64,000 bases of DNA from Phototrophicus methaneseepsis (lineage in GTDB: Bacteria > Chloroflexota > Anaerolineae > Aggregatilineales > Phototrophicaceae), in assembly GCF_015500095.1 (NCBI RefSeq), contig NZ_CP062983.1, forward strand, positions 62,001-126,000, in the 5' to 3' direction. The position numbers and the translations under genes were made by a program. Below are positions 33,369 to 42,844 of this stretch, piece by piece. Within the stretch, counting starts at the first letter, position 1, and each line of letters opens with the position of its first letter. The notes beneath the pieces were generated by a model. The model searched no databases and was not told where the DNA came from. It was given only the letters and a program-made list of their open reading frames with translations.

Positions 33369-33830
33369 TTATGGCTTTTTCTTGAAATATTCACCCAGAT
33401 AATACTTGTACATGGCCCCCATATTATCGGGAATTTCCGTCGCCAGTTCATAGCTATAGAAGTGATTTTCATTGATGAGGATCGGCTGATTATCCGGCAC
33501 CTGGACGATGTAGCCAGTCGACAGGTCCTGACGATGATGCTCGGTTTTGAACTTGCCAACGAACTGCCCCAACAGCACCTTCTCGCTGGTGTCAATCTCC
33601 AGGCCAACCTCCGCCTTGGCGATACGCTGCAAGGTATCGTCGATACTCTCGCCTTTATACATGCGCAGCCCTGGCAAAGCCCATACATCCTTATAAGGCG
33701 CGATTTTGCGCCGCACGATGATGACGCCCTGGCCGCCATAAACCAGCACAAGGTCGAAGGTTGGAATCACCATCCATTCCAGCATGGATTCAAACACATC
33801 ACGAGGGGCATAACCAGGTGGGTTGCTCAT
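33369..33830 (-). CDS. NUDIX hydrolase
   Basis: A 153-residue protein from the ATG at 33830. The NUDIX signature is GLRMYKGESIDDTLQRIAK followed by AEVGL. The first Gly, the GE, the Arg and one metal-binding Glu are kept, but the REUxEE segment reads RIAKAE, so one Glu and the E after R are lost. This resembles the relaxed box of GDP-mannose mannosyl hydrolases. Start VIPTFDLVLVYGGQGVIIVRR and the WALPGLR strand fit the fold. The probable substrate is a nucleoside diphosphate derivative. Whether it is active with the degenerate box is open. Confidence 0.85.
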   Translation of the reverse strand: MSNPPGYAPRDVFESMLEWMVIPTFDLVLVYGGQGVIIVRRKIAPYKDVWALPGLRMYKGESIDDTLQRIAKAEVGLEIDTSEKVLLGQFVGKFKTEHHRQDLSTGYIVQVPDNQPILINENHFYSYELATEIPDNMGAMYKYYLGEYFKKKP

Positions 33831-33922
33831 CAACAGGGCCTTTCCTGCGTTCGTTCAAAAGCAAGCGATCAAAGAAGCGATTCAGGCAAGAATAAACCAC
33901 ATCATCGCGATGTGCAAAAGCC

Positions 33923-35158
33923 CTATCCCTGTGCGAATAAGCACTTCAGATAGGCCCCTTCCGGGAAGCCAATAGGATGGTCCAGGGCATGACCGGTACG
34001 CTCAATCTCTTGCAGTGGTCGCCCGGCCTGATTGGCTGTTTGCAAGACAGTGCGGTAAAAGTCCTCTGTGGTCACGCGGCTGGAGCAAGATGCCATCACC
34101 AGTAAGCCAGCCGGGGCCAACACGTCAAGCGCAAGGCGTGTCAGGTTAGCATAGGCACGTAAAGCCCCCGGCACCTCTGCCGTGCGCTTGGCAAATGATG
34201 GCGGGTCAACGATCACCATGCTGAATTGGCGGCCTGCTTCTGCCAGATCGCGCAGGCCTTCAAAGGCATCTGCGACGAGGATATCATGTGGCACATCAGC
34301 TAGCTGCGGGTTAAGGGCGAAGTTCGATTGTGCTGTTTCCAACGCCGGAGCGCTTACATCCAGGCTGAGCACGTTTTTGGCACCCCCTGCCGCCGCATGG
34401 ACTGAAAAAGCGCCCGCATAGGCGAAGATATCCAGCACCGTATGCCCCGCTGCCATCTCCTGCACGCGTTTGCGGTTCTCTCGATGGTCGAAGAAGAAGC
34501 CTGTTTTGTGCCCATGGACCACATCAGCGGCGAAGCGCAGGCCATATTCTTTAAAGACGACCGGACCAGCGGGGACATCGCCTAACAGAGCCTGACCATC
34601 CGCGAGGCCATATGTCTCGCCTTGCTGCATGTTCCGGCTCAGCCGCAGCACCACGCGCTGGCAGGGCTGTGCTTCAACAATCGTCGGCAGCAAGATGTTC
34701 AGATAGGGCAACCACGCCGCTGTATAGAGCTTCAGCACGAGAGTATCGGCATAGCGATCCAGGATGAGGCCGGGTAAGCCATCATTCTCGCCATGGATGA
34801 GGCGGCAACCATCTGTCTCTTGCAACATCAATATCTGGCGCAGGTTGACCGCAGCATACACACGCTGCTGAAAAAATGCCGTATCAATGGGGGCAGGCTT
34901 GCCCTGATGCAGCACGCGCACCCGCAAGGGCGAATCCGGGTCATAGAGGCCAATCGCTAAAAAGCGACGGTTGCTATCAAAGATCACGGCAAGATCACCG
35001 GGCGCACCTTCATGGCTCTGGTTATGGATGGCATCTGCAAACAGCCAGGGATGCCCACGCTTGAGGGCACGTTCCGCTGCGGCGGTGATATGCACTGCCA
35101 TGCGCTTTTCAGACGGTGCGGGGATGTGATTCAGTTGTTCAATAGAAGAATAAGTCAT
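33923..35158 (-). CDS. Class I SAM-dependent rRNA methyltransferase, RlmI-like
   Basis: A 411-residue protein with an N-terminal PUA RNA-binding domain (KRGHPWLFADAIHNQ, PGDLAVIFDSNRRFLAIGLY) and a Rossmann methyltransferase domain. Motifs: KTGFFFDHRENRKRV, SAM-binding VLDIFAYAGAFSVHAAAGGA, and catalytic-region VDPPSFAKR. It matches RlmI, which methylates C5 of a cytosine in 23S rRNA, and related enzymes. The target base cannot be assigned. The NUDIX gene follows 92 bases downstream and may be cotranscribed. Confidence 0.9.
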   Translation of the reverse strand: MTYSSIEQLNHIPAPSEKRMAVHITAAAERALKRGHPWLFADAIHNQSHEGAPGDLAVIFDSNRRFLAIGLYDPDSPLRVRVLHQGKPAPIDTAFFQQRVYAAVNLRQILMLQETDGCRLIHGENDGLPGLILDRYADTLVLKLYTAAWLPYLNILLPTIVEAQPCQRVVLRLSRNMQQGETYGLADGQALLGDVPAGPVVFKEYGLRFAADVVHGHKTGFFFDHRENRKRVQEMAAGHTVLDIFAYAGAFSVHAAAGGAKNVLSLDVSAPALETAQSNFALNPQLADVPHDILVADAFEGLRDLAEAGRQFSMVIVDPPSFAKRTAEVPGALRAYANLTRLALDVLAPAGLLVMASCSSRVTTEDFYRTVLQTANQAGRPLQEIERTGHALDHPIGFPEGAYLKCLFAQG

Positions 35159-35297
35159 TGGAGACGAATCGACACTCTAGTTATTCGTTACGCCTATGAT
35201 ACGGGATAGTATGCAGTGGTCGTAGGGCCGCTTCTCCCGTTTCGCGGGCCTGCGTTTATCAATCTTGTTATAACGGTGGCCCAGCCGGATTATACGT

Positions 35298-36125
35298 TCA
35301 ACGCTCGCGCGATGCTTCCAGCGGAATCCCGGCTTTCTGGAATTTGCGCACCACCTGGCGGCGAATATCCCGCATGTTCAGTTCCAGCAAGGGGAATGCC
35401 AGCCAGCCGCCCATAAACCCAAACAAGAAGCCCGTCGCTAACCTGAAGCCTGGCAGCGTCTCGCGGATAGGCAGCCACTCAAAAGGCGGATAGCTCAAAA
35501 GCTGGCTAAAGCCATCAATGCCAATAGGCCCTATACCCATAACCACAAAGAGCAAGAAGGGCAGCGGGCGTAAGCGTGGACGGACGAAAGGTAGTGTATA
35601 GACGATCATAAAGACCAGCATACCGGTATAGATAGCGACATCACGCTGGCATACAGCCGATTTATAGCCCATCTGCTCATTGCCAGGGAACGCCTTAGAA
35701 GCCAATTGCAGCGGCAGCGTGAAGGTTTCGACATCTTCTGCCACAAGGCCACGCTCAAGGGGCTGACGATAGCTAAATTCGTACCAGTAAGCATAATCTT
35801 CAGCGAATTCCGGGTCGTTCAGGACGTAATCTTCGTAGGGCTTGAGGCCAGAATGTGCATCTTCCCGCGGGTAAAAGACTTGATCGCCGCCGATGAAGAT
35901 CGAGCGGAAGCCAAATTGATGGCATAGGGGCGCATAAATCGTATAGAGGACTGTAGCAGGCCCTGTCAGGCCCAGGTTCATGAGGATGGGCGCGGCGAAA
36001 ACACCCGCCACCAGCAAACTCAAGAAGCCAATCACAAAGCGATGCCAGTTTTTGGCAAAGCGGTACAAAGCACGATTCAGGCGAATGCCAAGGCTGTTAC
36101 GGCGTTGGGGCTGCGTATCACTCAT
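35298..36125 (-). CDS. DUF2085 family membrane protein
   Basis: The ATG at 36125 gives 275 residues; a longer frame upstream lacks support. It has five or so hydrophobic segments and the DUF2085 features PLCHQFGFRSIFIGG and KSAVCQRDVAIYTGMLVF (the conserved CHQ...RS and C.RD..IY.G). Family members have no established function. It is divergent from the methyltransferase at 36361. Confidence 0.8.
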   Translation of the reverse strand: MSDTQPQRRNSLGIRLNRALYRFAKNWHRFVIGFLSLLVAGVFAAPILMNLGLTGPATVLYTIYAPLCHQFGFRSIFIGGDQVFYPREDAHSGLKPYEDYVLNDPEFAEDYAYWYEFSYRQPLERGLVAEDVETFTLPLQLASKAFPGNEQMGYKSAVCQRDVAIYTGMLVFMIVYTLPFVRPRLRPLPFLLFVVMGIGPIGIDGFSQLLSYPPFEWLPIRETLPGFRLATGFLFGFMGGWLAFPLLELNMRDIRRQVVRKFQKAGIPLEASRER

Positions 36126-36360
36126 AGAAGGTGTCCATCTTAAGTGGGATGATGCGCCCCAAGCATACAGGGCGATGCTAGAATTAGCAACGGAGCGCTT
36201 GTACAAAAGAGCGTGTCTCAATAGGCGCAACCCGGCCCACGGGGACGTTGCTGTGGAGATGACGGTTATGGTCGGGCGATTGGTGCTATACACTGCCGAG
36301 AAAGGCCATATAATGCCAGTAAGTTGATTTAACCATCAATATAGATGAGGTAATAAACGG

Positions 36361-37167
36361 ATGAGCGCACAAGACGACAGTATCAAATCGGCTGTCAGCC
36401 AGCAATTCGGGCAGGTCGCTGCCAATTATCGCACCAGTGCGGTGCACATCTCCGGGCCGGATTTAGAAGCCATGCTCATGGCGGCCAACCTCCCTGCTGA
36501 TGCGCTCGTGCTCGATGCGGGCTGTGGGGCTGGTCATACCGCTGTCGCTTTTGCGCCACATGTGGGGCGCGTCATCGCTTATGACCTGACGGAGGCGATG
36601 CTGCCGCAGGTAGAAGCTGTCGCCCAGGAAAAAGGCATCCTCAATGTCGCAACACAACATGGCGATGTCGAAGAACTGCCCTATGACGACGCGACCTTCG
36701 ACGCCATCGTCACGCGTTACAGCGCCCATCATTGGCCGCAGCCGCAGCGTGCTCTGGCGGAATTTGCTCGCGTGCTCAAACCAGGGGGCATCTTCTTAAT
36801 CAGCGATATCGTCGCCCCGCCGGATGCTGCCGCGGATTCCTTCTTACAAACAATCGAGGTGCTGCGCGACCCATCGCACGTGCGCGACCACAGCATCGCC
36901 CAATGGCAGGCCATGATGGCTGCCGCCGGGTTCAGCAGCGAAGCGATCTTCACGCACGATCTATCGCTGCATATGGGCCAATGGCTGACGCGCATCAATA
37001 CCGCTCCCGTCTATGCAGAAGCGATCCGCGCCCTGATGACAGGTGCTGCCCAGGCCCTGAAAGCGCGTTTCTCCCTACCGGGGCAAATCCCACCAGGGGA
37101 TGACTGTTACTTCACGATTCCTGGGGCTGTCCTGCATGGCGTCAAAGACTACGGTGACAATGTATAA
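36361..37167 (+). CDS. Class I SAM-dependent methyltransferase (UbiE/Methyltransf_11 type)
   Basis: A 268-residue small-molecule methyltransferase. Motif I is [16 protein letters not shown], then the acidic post-I residue in [11 protein letters not shown], motif II-like [16 protein letters not shown], and motif [18 protein letters not shown]. The substrate is not apparent; the family includes quinone, lipid and secondary-metabolite enzymes. A bidirectional hairpin separates it from the convergent sugar ABC operon. Confidence 0.9.
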   Translation: MSAQDDSIKSAVSQQFGQVAANYRTSAVHISGPDLEAMLMAANLPADALVLDAGCGAGHTAVAFAPHVGRVIAYDLTEAMLPQVEAVAQEKGILNVATQHGDVEELPYDDATFDAIVTRYSAHHWPQPQRALAEFARVLKPGGIFLISDIVAPPDAAADSFLQTIEVLRDPSHVRDHSIAQWQAMMAAAGFSSEAIFTHDLSLHMGQWLTRINTAPVYAEAIRALMTGAAQALKARFSLPGQIPPGDDCYFTIPGAVLHGVKDYGDNV

Positions 37168-37210
37168 CGCCCCCACCAACGCCCACGTCCTAATACAGCG
37201 CGATAAATAC

Positions 37211-37240
37211 AAAAGCGGCACCCAGATGGGTGCCGCTTTT
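37211..37240. terminator. Bidirectional terminator
   Basis: Stem AAAAGCGGCACCC / GGGTGCCGCTTTT around a four-base loop, a perfect palindrome between convergent transcripts. Confidence 0.9.
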
Positions 37241-37305
37241 GTTGACGCCGTTTGGCAGCTCGTTACGAGGACGGCGTTAAAACGTGTGACTTTAGCGAAC
37301 GTGGC

Positions 37306-38661
37306 TTACTGCTCAGCCAGGATTTCATTCGCTTCTTCGTTCAGTTCGTCCAGGCGTGCCTGAACGTCCATGCTGGAATCGCCCATGATTTCAGCCATGG
37401 CGGTTTCCATTGCATCACGGACGAAGTCGTAACCCGGGACGGGCGGTTCTGACTTGGAGTACTGCAGCAGGTCGAAACCAGCTTCGTAGCTCGGGTTGGC
37501 TTCGAAGTAATCAGCCAGGCCATCAGCAACGCTTGCGCGGACCGGGAAGTATTCGCTGGCCTGTGCCCATGTTGCCTGAGCGTCGGTGCTGGTGTAGTAC
37601 TTCACGAACAGCCATGCAGCAACTTCCTGTTCAGGTGTGCTGACAGGGATGCTGACAGAAGCGCCGTACAGGTTCATAACCGGTTCTTCTGTGGTGTAAG
37701 GAATAGCGCCAACGCTCCATTCATGGCCAGCGCCTTCGTCAACGGCGGTGCCGTAGAAGGGAGCACCGGAGGAGGAACCAACGGTGAAGAGGGTCACGCC
37801 CTGGCCGAAGTTGGTCTGGTCGCCGTAAGCTTCTTCGATGTCACGAGCGCAACCATCGGCATACAGACCCTGCAGGAAGGTCATAGCTTCGACAGCAGCC
37901 GGGCTGTTGACGGTGTACTGGTTGGCTTCGTAATCGTAGATATCGCCACCAAAAGCGAAGGTCCAGCTAGCGAAGCGGCTGGCATCGTAGCTCAGCTGAT
38001 AACCAATGCTGGTGCTGGGGTCGCCGGTCGCGGCACTGTACGGGTTCTCAACGGCTGCACAAGCAGCTTCCTTGAATTGATCTGGGGTGACAGGCGCACC
38101 TTCGAAGCTGATCGCGCCAGCTTCGTACAGTTCATTCAGCCAGCTGATGTTGTAGTACATCACTTCCAGGGAACGGTTGGGAGGGAAGCCCAGGCGTTCG
38201 TTGCCGAATGTGGGGAAGATATCCTGAGTGTAGAAGCCAGGGAAGAAGTCAGCCTTGTCTTCTTCGGTCAGGCCCCATGTCGGGCTCTCAACCAGAGGAC
38301 GCATATCAATCAGGCCATCAACCAGTTGGTAGGTCGCAGCCTGGTTCTGATAAGCAACAACCAGTTCTGGCAGGCTATCGCCGCCTTCGACCAGGCCGAG
38401 GTTCATCTTCTGGAAGATATCGCCGTAACCACCCTGATTGCTGGGAACAACGGTGATGCCCCATTCGTTGGTTGCATTGAATTCTTCGACGATTGCGTTC
38501 AGCGCTTCTTCGCGCTCGCCGCTGTGCTGGTGCCAGAATTCAACTGTTGCACCAGTCGGATCCACATCTTCATAAATCATTTCTACGTCGTCCTGGGCCA
38601 CGACTGGCAGAGCCAGCACGAGAGCCAGAACCAGAAGAGTAAAAGCTGCGAACTTCTTCAT
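37306..38661 (-). CDS. Sugar ABC transporter substrate-binding protein
   Basis: A 451-residue extracellular solute-binding protein family 1 member. AGGAGG precedes the ATG. The signal peptide (FAAFTLLVLALVLALPVVAQ) has no lipobox Cys, unusual for a single-membrane cell unless it is tethered otherwise. The mature part starts ATVEFWHQHSGEREEALNAI, contains LPPELVV-like LPELVVAYQNQ and FPPNRSLEVMYYN, and ends with an acidic helix. It belongs with UgpB/MalE-type binding proteins for glycerol-phosphate or oligosaccharides; the ligand is not known. It is the last gene of the leftward permease operon. Confidence 0.93.
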   Translation of the reverse strand: MKKFAAFTLLVLALVLALPVVAQDDVEMIYEDVDPTGATVEFWHQHSGEREEALNAIVEEFNATNEWGITVVPSNQGGYGDIFQKMNLGLVEGGDSLPELVVAYQNQAATYQLVDGLIDMRPLVESPTWGLTEEDKADFFPGFYTQDIFPTFGNERLGFPPNRSLEVMYYNISWLNELYEAGAISFEGAPVTPDQFKEAACAAVENPYSAATGDPSTSIGYQLSYDASRFASWTFAFGGDIYDYEANQYTVNSPAAVEAMTFLQGLYADGCARDIEEAYGDQTNFGQGVTLFTVGSSSGAPFYGTAVDEGAGHEWSVGAIPYTTEEPVMNLYGASVSIPVSTPEQEVAAWLFVKYYTSTDAQATWAQASEYFPVRASVADGLADYFEANPSYEAGFDLLQYSKSEPPVPGYDFVRDAMETAMAEIMGDSSMDVQARLDELNEEANEILAEQ

Positions 38662-38825
38662 ATTAAAAGTGTCCTCCTAGAGTTAGACATTATAGTGTTC
38701 GCTTCATGTTCCTGAGGTGCCAGCGGAAAATCCTCCCTCAAGGCAACATGTTCATAACCTGTTTTGTGCGATGCACTGCCACACCGAGCGTTATCAAAAC
38801 AGCCAGCAGGCGCGCATCATTTTGA

Positions 38826-40184
38826 TTAACCCTTTAAGCCGGATGTTGCGATGCCTTCCGTAAATGCTTTTTGTGTGGCGAAGTACAACAGCAAAATCGG
38901 GAAGATCGTAATGAATGACCCTGCCATCAAGAGATGTAACTGGGTTCCGGATTCCTGGGTAAAGTTATACAAGCCGACCATCAACGGGCGCCATTCATCG
39001 GTCCGCGTGACGATCAACGGCCAGATGAATGCATTCCAGGCGCTGATGAAGGTCAGCAAAGTGACCGTCAAAATAGCCGGACGCGCGATAGGCAGCACAA
39101 TTTGCAGCAAGAAGCGCAAATGACCGCCCCCATCAATGCGGCATGCTTCCCACAATTCATTCGGAATTGTGGAGAAGAACTGGCGTAACAAGAAAATTGA
39201 GAAGGCATTCGCCATAAACGGCAGCGTCAGTGCCGTAAGCGTGTCTAACCAGTTTCTGTCGAAGACAATGGCGAGACTATCATCCGCGAGGCTTGGAATC
39301 ACCGGGACATTACCGGTAATAATCAAAAAGTTCGGGATCATCGTCACGCTTTCAGGGATCATCAATGTGATGAGCAACAGCGTAAAGATGGTATTGCGCC
39401 CGATGAAGTCGATACGTGCAAAGGCATAGGCAGAAAGCACGGACGTCACCAACAGCCCCGTGATGGTAATGAGCGTAATCACGATACTATTGAAGAAATA
39501 GCGGCTGAAGTTGGCTTCATTCCAGGCTTCGACGTAGTTACAAACACCATTGACGGGATCCGCCGGGAGCAAAGCGCGGTTGAGGACTTCGCCAAGCGTC
39601 ATCAAAGAGTTCGTAATCATCCACAAGAAGGGGACCATCGCCACCACAGCGGCAAAAGTCAGCAAGACGTAGAGCACGAACTTACCAAGCGTGATACTTT
39701 GCAGCCAACCTGTGAAGACTTCTACCGGGCTGCGACGCCGCAGTGTGTCACTACCCCATGGCACCTCAATTTCATGAGCTTCTGGGCGGGGGATCACCGC
39801 CTGCACAATGAGGCCAGCAGCGGCAGCGCCAGCCAAAGCCAGCATACCATCCAGGTTTGGCTCTTCAAGGCTGCACGCATCAATGATATATGTCGCTGTG
39901 AAGACAAAGCTGAATAATCCCAGGATCATAACCCCTACGGAAAACAGGCGGCTGCGATCAGGATTCAGAATGCTCAGGATGCCCAGGACCACGGCGGCAA
40001 CGCCCGTGGCAAGCGGCAGTAACCACATGGCATCCACTGTAAAAGATACGCCCCCCGTCAGGATGCCGACTGTCATCAGCGCCAGCAAGCCGCCGAGGAA
40101 GATCGTCACCACATCGCCAATCGGGAAATCGCGAACTGTCGCGATGGTATTGCCCTGAGTGGGTGTTGTCGTCACGTTAGCCAT
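38826..40184 (-). CDS. Carbohydrate ABC transporter permease, MalG type, with N-terminal membrane extension
   Basis: A 452-residue inner-membrane permease, whereas the family is usually 270-300 residues. Residues about 20-135 add roughly four extra hydrophobic segments (VTIFLGGLLALMTVGILTGG, WLLPLATGVAAVVLGILSIL). The canonical domain starts around 150 (GKFVLYVLLTFAAVVAMVPF). The EAA loop that contacts the ATPase, EACRIDGGG...LPIARP, is intact. It overlaps the upstream MalF-type gene by eight bases, so translation is coupled. Confidence 0.93.
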   Translation of the reverse strand: MANVTTTPTQGNTIATVRDFPIGDVVTIFLGGLLALMTVGILTGGVSFTVDAMWLLPLATGVAAVVLGILSILNPDRSRLFSVGVMILGLFSFVFTATYIIDACSLEEPNLDGMLALAGAAAAGLIVQAVIPRPEAHEIEVPWGSDTLRRRSPVEVFTGWLQSITLGKFVLYVLLTFAAVVAMVPFLWMITNSLMTLGEVLNRALLPADPVNGVCNYVEAWNEANFSRYFFNSIVITLITITGLLVTSVLSAYAFARIDFIGRNTIFTLLLITLMIPESVTMIPNFLIITGNVPVIPSLADDSLAIVFDRNWLDTLTALTLPFMANAFSIFLLRQFFSTIPNELWEACRIDGGGHLRFLLQIVLPIARPAILTVTLLTFISAWNAFIWPLIVTRTDEWRPLMVGLYNFTQESGTQLHLLMAGSFITIFPILLLYFATQKAFTEGIATSGLKG

Positions 40185-41691
40185 AGAACACCCGCTTTTC
40201 CAGTACCGAGCGTTGGAACTGGGTAATTGCTAAGATAATCAGCAGCAGCAGAATCGCCTGGGCGGTTGCTTCGCCGTATCGACTGGCTTTGAAGAAGGTA
40301 TCAAAGACGACGATACTGGCTGTATCCGTTGTCCCAAGAGCTTGCGGCTGTCGCATCACATAAAGTGTGTTGAATGCTTTGAAGGTACCGATGAAGCCAA
40401 GTACGGAGAGGTAGAACGTCACGGGGGAGAGCAGCGGCAGCGTAATATATCGGAAAAGATGGAACTCATTCGCCCCATCTACGCGCGCGGCTTCATATAA
40501 ATCACCCGGAATACCGCCCATCCCTGCCAGGAAGATCACGGCGTTGTAGCCGACGTAAGTCCAGATGCCGAGCATGATTACACTGACGAGGGCCATACTA
40601 GGACCCGCGATAAAGCCTTCCAAATTCAGGCCAAAGAGTGCATTCACGAACGGGCGCGGTTCAGCCGTCCAGCTTTGCGCCTCAAAGCCAAAGAACTGAA
40701 TGACTGCGTTGGCCAGGGATGTTGCACGCGGGCTGAACACAATGCGGAACACGACCGCAGCCGCCACCGCAGGCGTCACATACGGCAGGAAGAAGATCAC
40801 ACGCCACAATTCTTTGCCCCAGATGTTGCGATAAAGCACATATGCCAAAATAAGGCCCAGCGCTAATTGCAAAGGGATGCTGCCAACGGCATAGTAGAAG
40901 GTATAGACGAGGCCTTGCAAGAAATCCTCATTACCTTCTGCGATCATCAAGCCCCAGCCATTGCTGACCCAATAGAGCGCGACCAGCAGCGGCACGAAGG
41001 CCGTCAGCGCCCGGACCAAGAAGTGATCGCCCCATTCCGGGTTGCGCACCACCAAAAAGGCCAGCACGAAGCATCCCAGGCCCAGGGCCAGGTTCGCAAT
41101 GCCAGCAGCGGAGCCAATCGCGATGTCTTCTATATAAGGGACAAAACGCGTGAAATCTGGCAGCGAGGCAAGGCCAAGCTGGTTCGCCCCAACGGCGGCA
41201 ACGAGCAAGCCAATGCCGATGAAGAACGCCGCAGAGAAGAAGCGTATCAGACGATTCTGCTGATTGCTCTCCTCACGGAAGACGCGCGTCCAGACAAAAT
41301 AGGCGAAGAACAACCCGGCAAAGCCGAGCAGCCACAACAAAACGCCCCACCAATCGCCGACTGTTTTAGTGTAGTTACTAAAACATGAGCCGAGATCGAA
41401 GTTCGGGACGACTTCCGACAGAAAATCCTTTTCCCATACGGGAGGTTCCGCACGCCAATTGGCCTCGAAGGCTGGCAGACAAAGCGTATAACGCCGCTGA
41501 ATCCGCCAGGAATGCAAGCTCATGTAAATGGCATAGCCAATTGGGAACAGGCCAAAGACACCAATAATCAGTGTCGCGGGCGTGACGAATAGCATGCCCG
41601 TAATCTGATCACGGAGTCGGTCCCCTCGTAGCGAACGCCACCGTGTCGTTGCTTGCCCAGTTGTCGATGCGGGTGGTGTGGTTGTCACCAT
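40177..41691 (-). CDS. Carbohydrate ABC transporter permease, MalF type, with membrane insertion
   Basis: A 504-residue permease, longer than the usual 290-330. After the first helix (GMLFVTPATLIIGVFGLFPIG) comes an insertion of about 190 residues with several hydrophobic stretches (VLLWLLGFAGLFFAYFVWTR, FFSAAFFIGIGLLVAAVGAN). The typical permease core then resumes at about residue 265 (LVYTFYYAVGSIPLQLALGL). The EAA loop EAARVDGAN...LPLLSP is intact. It is the first gene of the operon and has AGGATACCTCTGG before its ATG. No ATPase is encoded nearby; a shared MsiK-like ATPase elsewhere is assumed. Confidence 0.93.
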   Translation of the reverse strand: MVTTTPPASTTGQATTRWRSLRGDRLRDQITGMLFVTPATLIIGVFGLFPIGYAIYMSLHSWRIQRRYTLCLPAFEANWRAEPPVWEKDFLSEVVPNFDLGSCFSNYTKTVGDWWGVLLWLLGFAGLFFAYFVWTRVFREESNQQNRLIRFFSAAFFIGIGLLVAAVGANQLGLASLPDFTRFVPYIEDIAIGSAAGIANLALGLGCFVLAFLVVRNPEWGDHFLVRALTAFVPLLVALYWVSNGWGLMIAEGNEDFLQGLVYTFYYAVGSIPLQLALGLILAYVLYRNIWGKELWRVIFFLPYVTPAVAAAVVFRIVFSPRATSLANAVIQFFGFEAQSWTAEPRPFVNALFGLNLEGFIAGPSMALVSVIMLGIWTYVGYNAVIFLAGMGGIPGDLYEAARVDGANEFHLFRYITLPLLSPVTFYLSVLGFIGTFKAFNTLYVMRQPQALGTTDTASIVVFDTFFKASRYGEATAQAILLLLIILAITQFQRSVLEKRVFYG

Positions 41692-41962
41692 CCAGAGGTA
41701 TCCTCAGTATCAGGCTGATGGATTAAGAAAATGGGCAATAAAATTAGTTGGAAAACATATCCGAGCCAAATAGCCAAACGACTTATCTATCTCGCCCAGA
41801 CATGGCCTATAGTCTACCAGCGCCGCTGTTAATGCTCTACTTCTTTTCTTTAAGAAACTGTTAAGCGATTGGCTTTTTGAAAAGTTTTCGCCTGTAAATC
41901 TGCCAGAATGATCCTGAGAGCGGGTGAATATATCCATTGGCCGCCTATTCGCCTGTTACACG

Positions 41963-42517
41963 TCAAGTTTGCGCGGCCATGTCTTCCGCCATCGCCAGGA
42001 CTTTCAGGGTCGTGTTCCCATTGCGCGCCGTTGTCACAACCTTAAGGTGCCGCTCCATAAGCGCATTCGTCAATTTAGAGCGCCCCACGCCTTCGGCGTA
42101 AAAAACATACAGATGCCGCCCTTCAGGATAGATCGTTTCAGGGCCCGTATACGCCGCGAGTAGTTTCTCCATATGGGCCTTCGCCGGCTTCTGGTCCAAA
42201 AAGACAAATGTCGTCTTCTTCGGATCGTCCAGTTGTTCCGGCGTAAAGGGGGCTTCTTCGATGGCGGCTTTCAGGTCCTCCACGGTGAGCAGCATCATAT
42301 CAACATGGAAGCCATACGCATCTTCTATGGCCGTATCAATTTTCTTGAGCAGGGGATCGCTATCAAGATCGCTCTTGAAGATGACATTACCTGTCTGAAG
42401 ATAGGTCTTTGCAGCTGCAAGCCCAATCGACGCAAACAGATCGCGCAGTTCTGCCATTTTGATGCTCTTTGTGCCGCCGACATTGATACTACGCATCAAA
42501 CAGATATAAACAGGCAT
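41963..42517 (-). CDS. DUF1697 family protein
   Basis: A 184-residue cytoplasmic protein beginning MPVYICLMRSINVGG, with AGGAG six bases upstream. The family pattern is complete: KMAELRDLFASIGL, TYLQTGNVIFKSD, the middle DLKAAIEEAPF, and the C-terminal MERHLKVVTTARNGNTTLKVL. The biochemical role of DUF1697 is unknown. It is divergent from the sigma factor gene, with 327 bases between. Confidence 0.9.
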   Translation of the reverse strand: MPVYICLMRSINVGGTKSIKMAELRDLFASIGLAAAKTYLQTGNVIFKSDLDSDPLLKKIDTAIEDAYGFHVDMMLLTVEDLKAAIEEAPFTPEQLDDPKKTTFVFLDQKPAKAHMEKLLAAYTGPETIYPEGRHLYVFYAEGVGRSKLTNALMERHLKVVTTARNGNTTLKVLAMAEDMAAQT

Positions 42518-42704
42518 AATCAACTCCTATACTATACGGCTACCCGTGTACTCTGACGTGATGAAATAGACGAGCTTCATCTCCCTATTCTCTGTGCTTA
42601 TGGTAGCCTAAACGCCCAGATGCGCCATTAAGCGGATAACGTTAATACGGTTCTGACGGGAAATCCGCCACTTTTCGCGTATGATAGAGAAGATTCACAT
42701 AAGA

Positions 42705-42720
42705 GTTATCAAGTGATAAC
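42705..42720. promoter_or_regulatory. Palindromic operator candidate
   Basis: GTTATCA-AG-TGATAAC, a perfect inverted repeat with seven-base arms, lies about 125 bases upstream of the sigma factor start and overlaps the putative -35 box. This is a typical size for a dimeric helix-turn-helix regulator. Confidence 0.5.
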
Positions 42721-42735
42721 AATTCGCTGTACAAT
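42706..42735 (+). promoter_or_regulatory. Putative promoter of the sigma factor gene
   Basis: TTATCA (42706-42711) and TACAAT (42730-42735) with an 18-base spacer. The -35 box lies within the palindrome, implying control by the protein that binds it. Confidence 0.4.
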
Positions 42736-42844
42736 AAAATCAGCGACAGAAACAGAGACAGCAGCAACTACAATTCACCAATACCGATTCAAACAGCCGA
42801 TAAGTGCCCTGTTTGAAACCAGCACAAAGACCTAAAGAAGCATC

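Larger units (their letters stand above)
42518..42844. other. Intergenic region upstream of the sigma factor
   Basis: 327 bases between divergent genes. The main visible structure is a perfect palindrome at 42705-42720 overlapping a possible -35 box. No small gene is seen. Confidence 0.5.

Noticed and set aside
37723-38715. 330-codon rightward open frame
   Set aside because: Antisense to the sugar-binding protein, which has a signal peptide, ribosome site and family motifs.
41710-41937. 75-codon leftward open frame upstream of the permease operon
   Set aside because: No convincing ribosome site or protein-like pattern; the region more likely holds the operon promoter.
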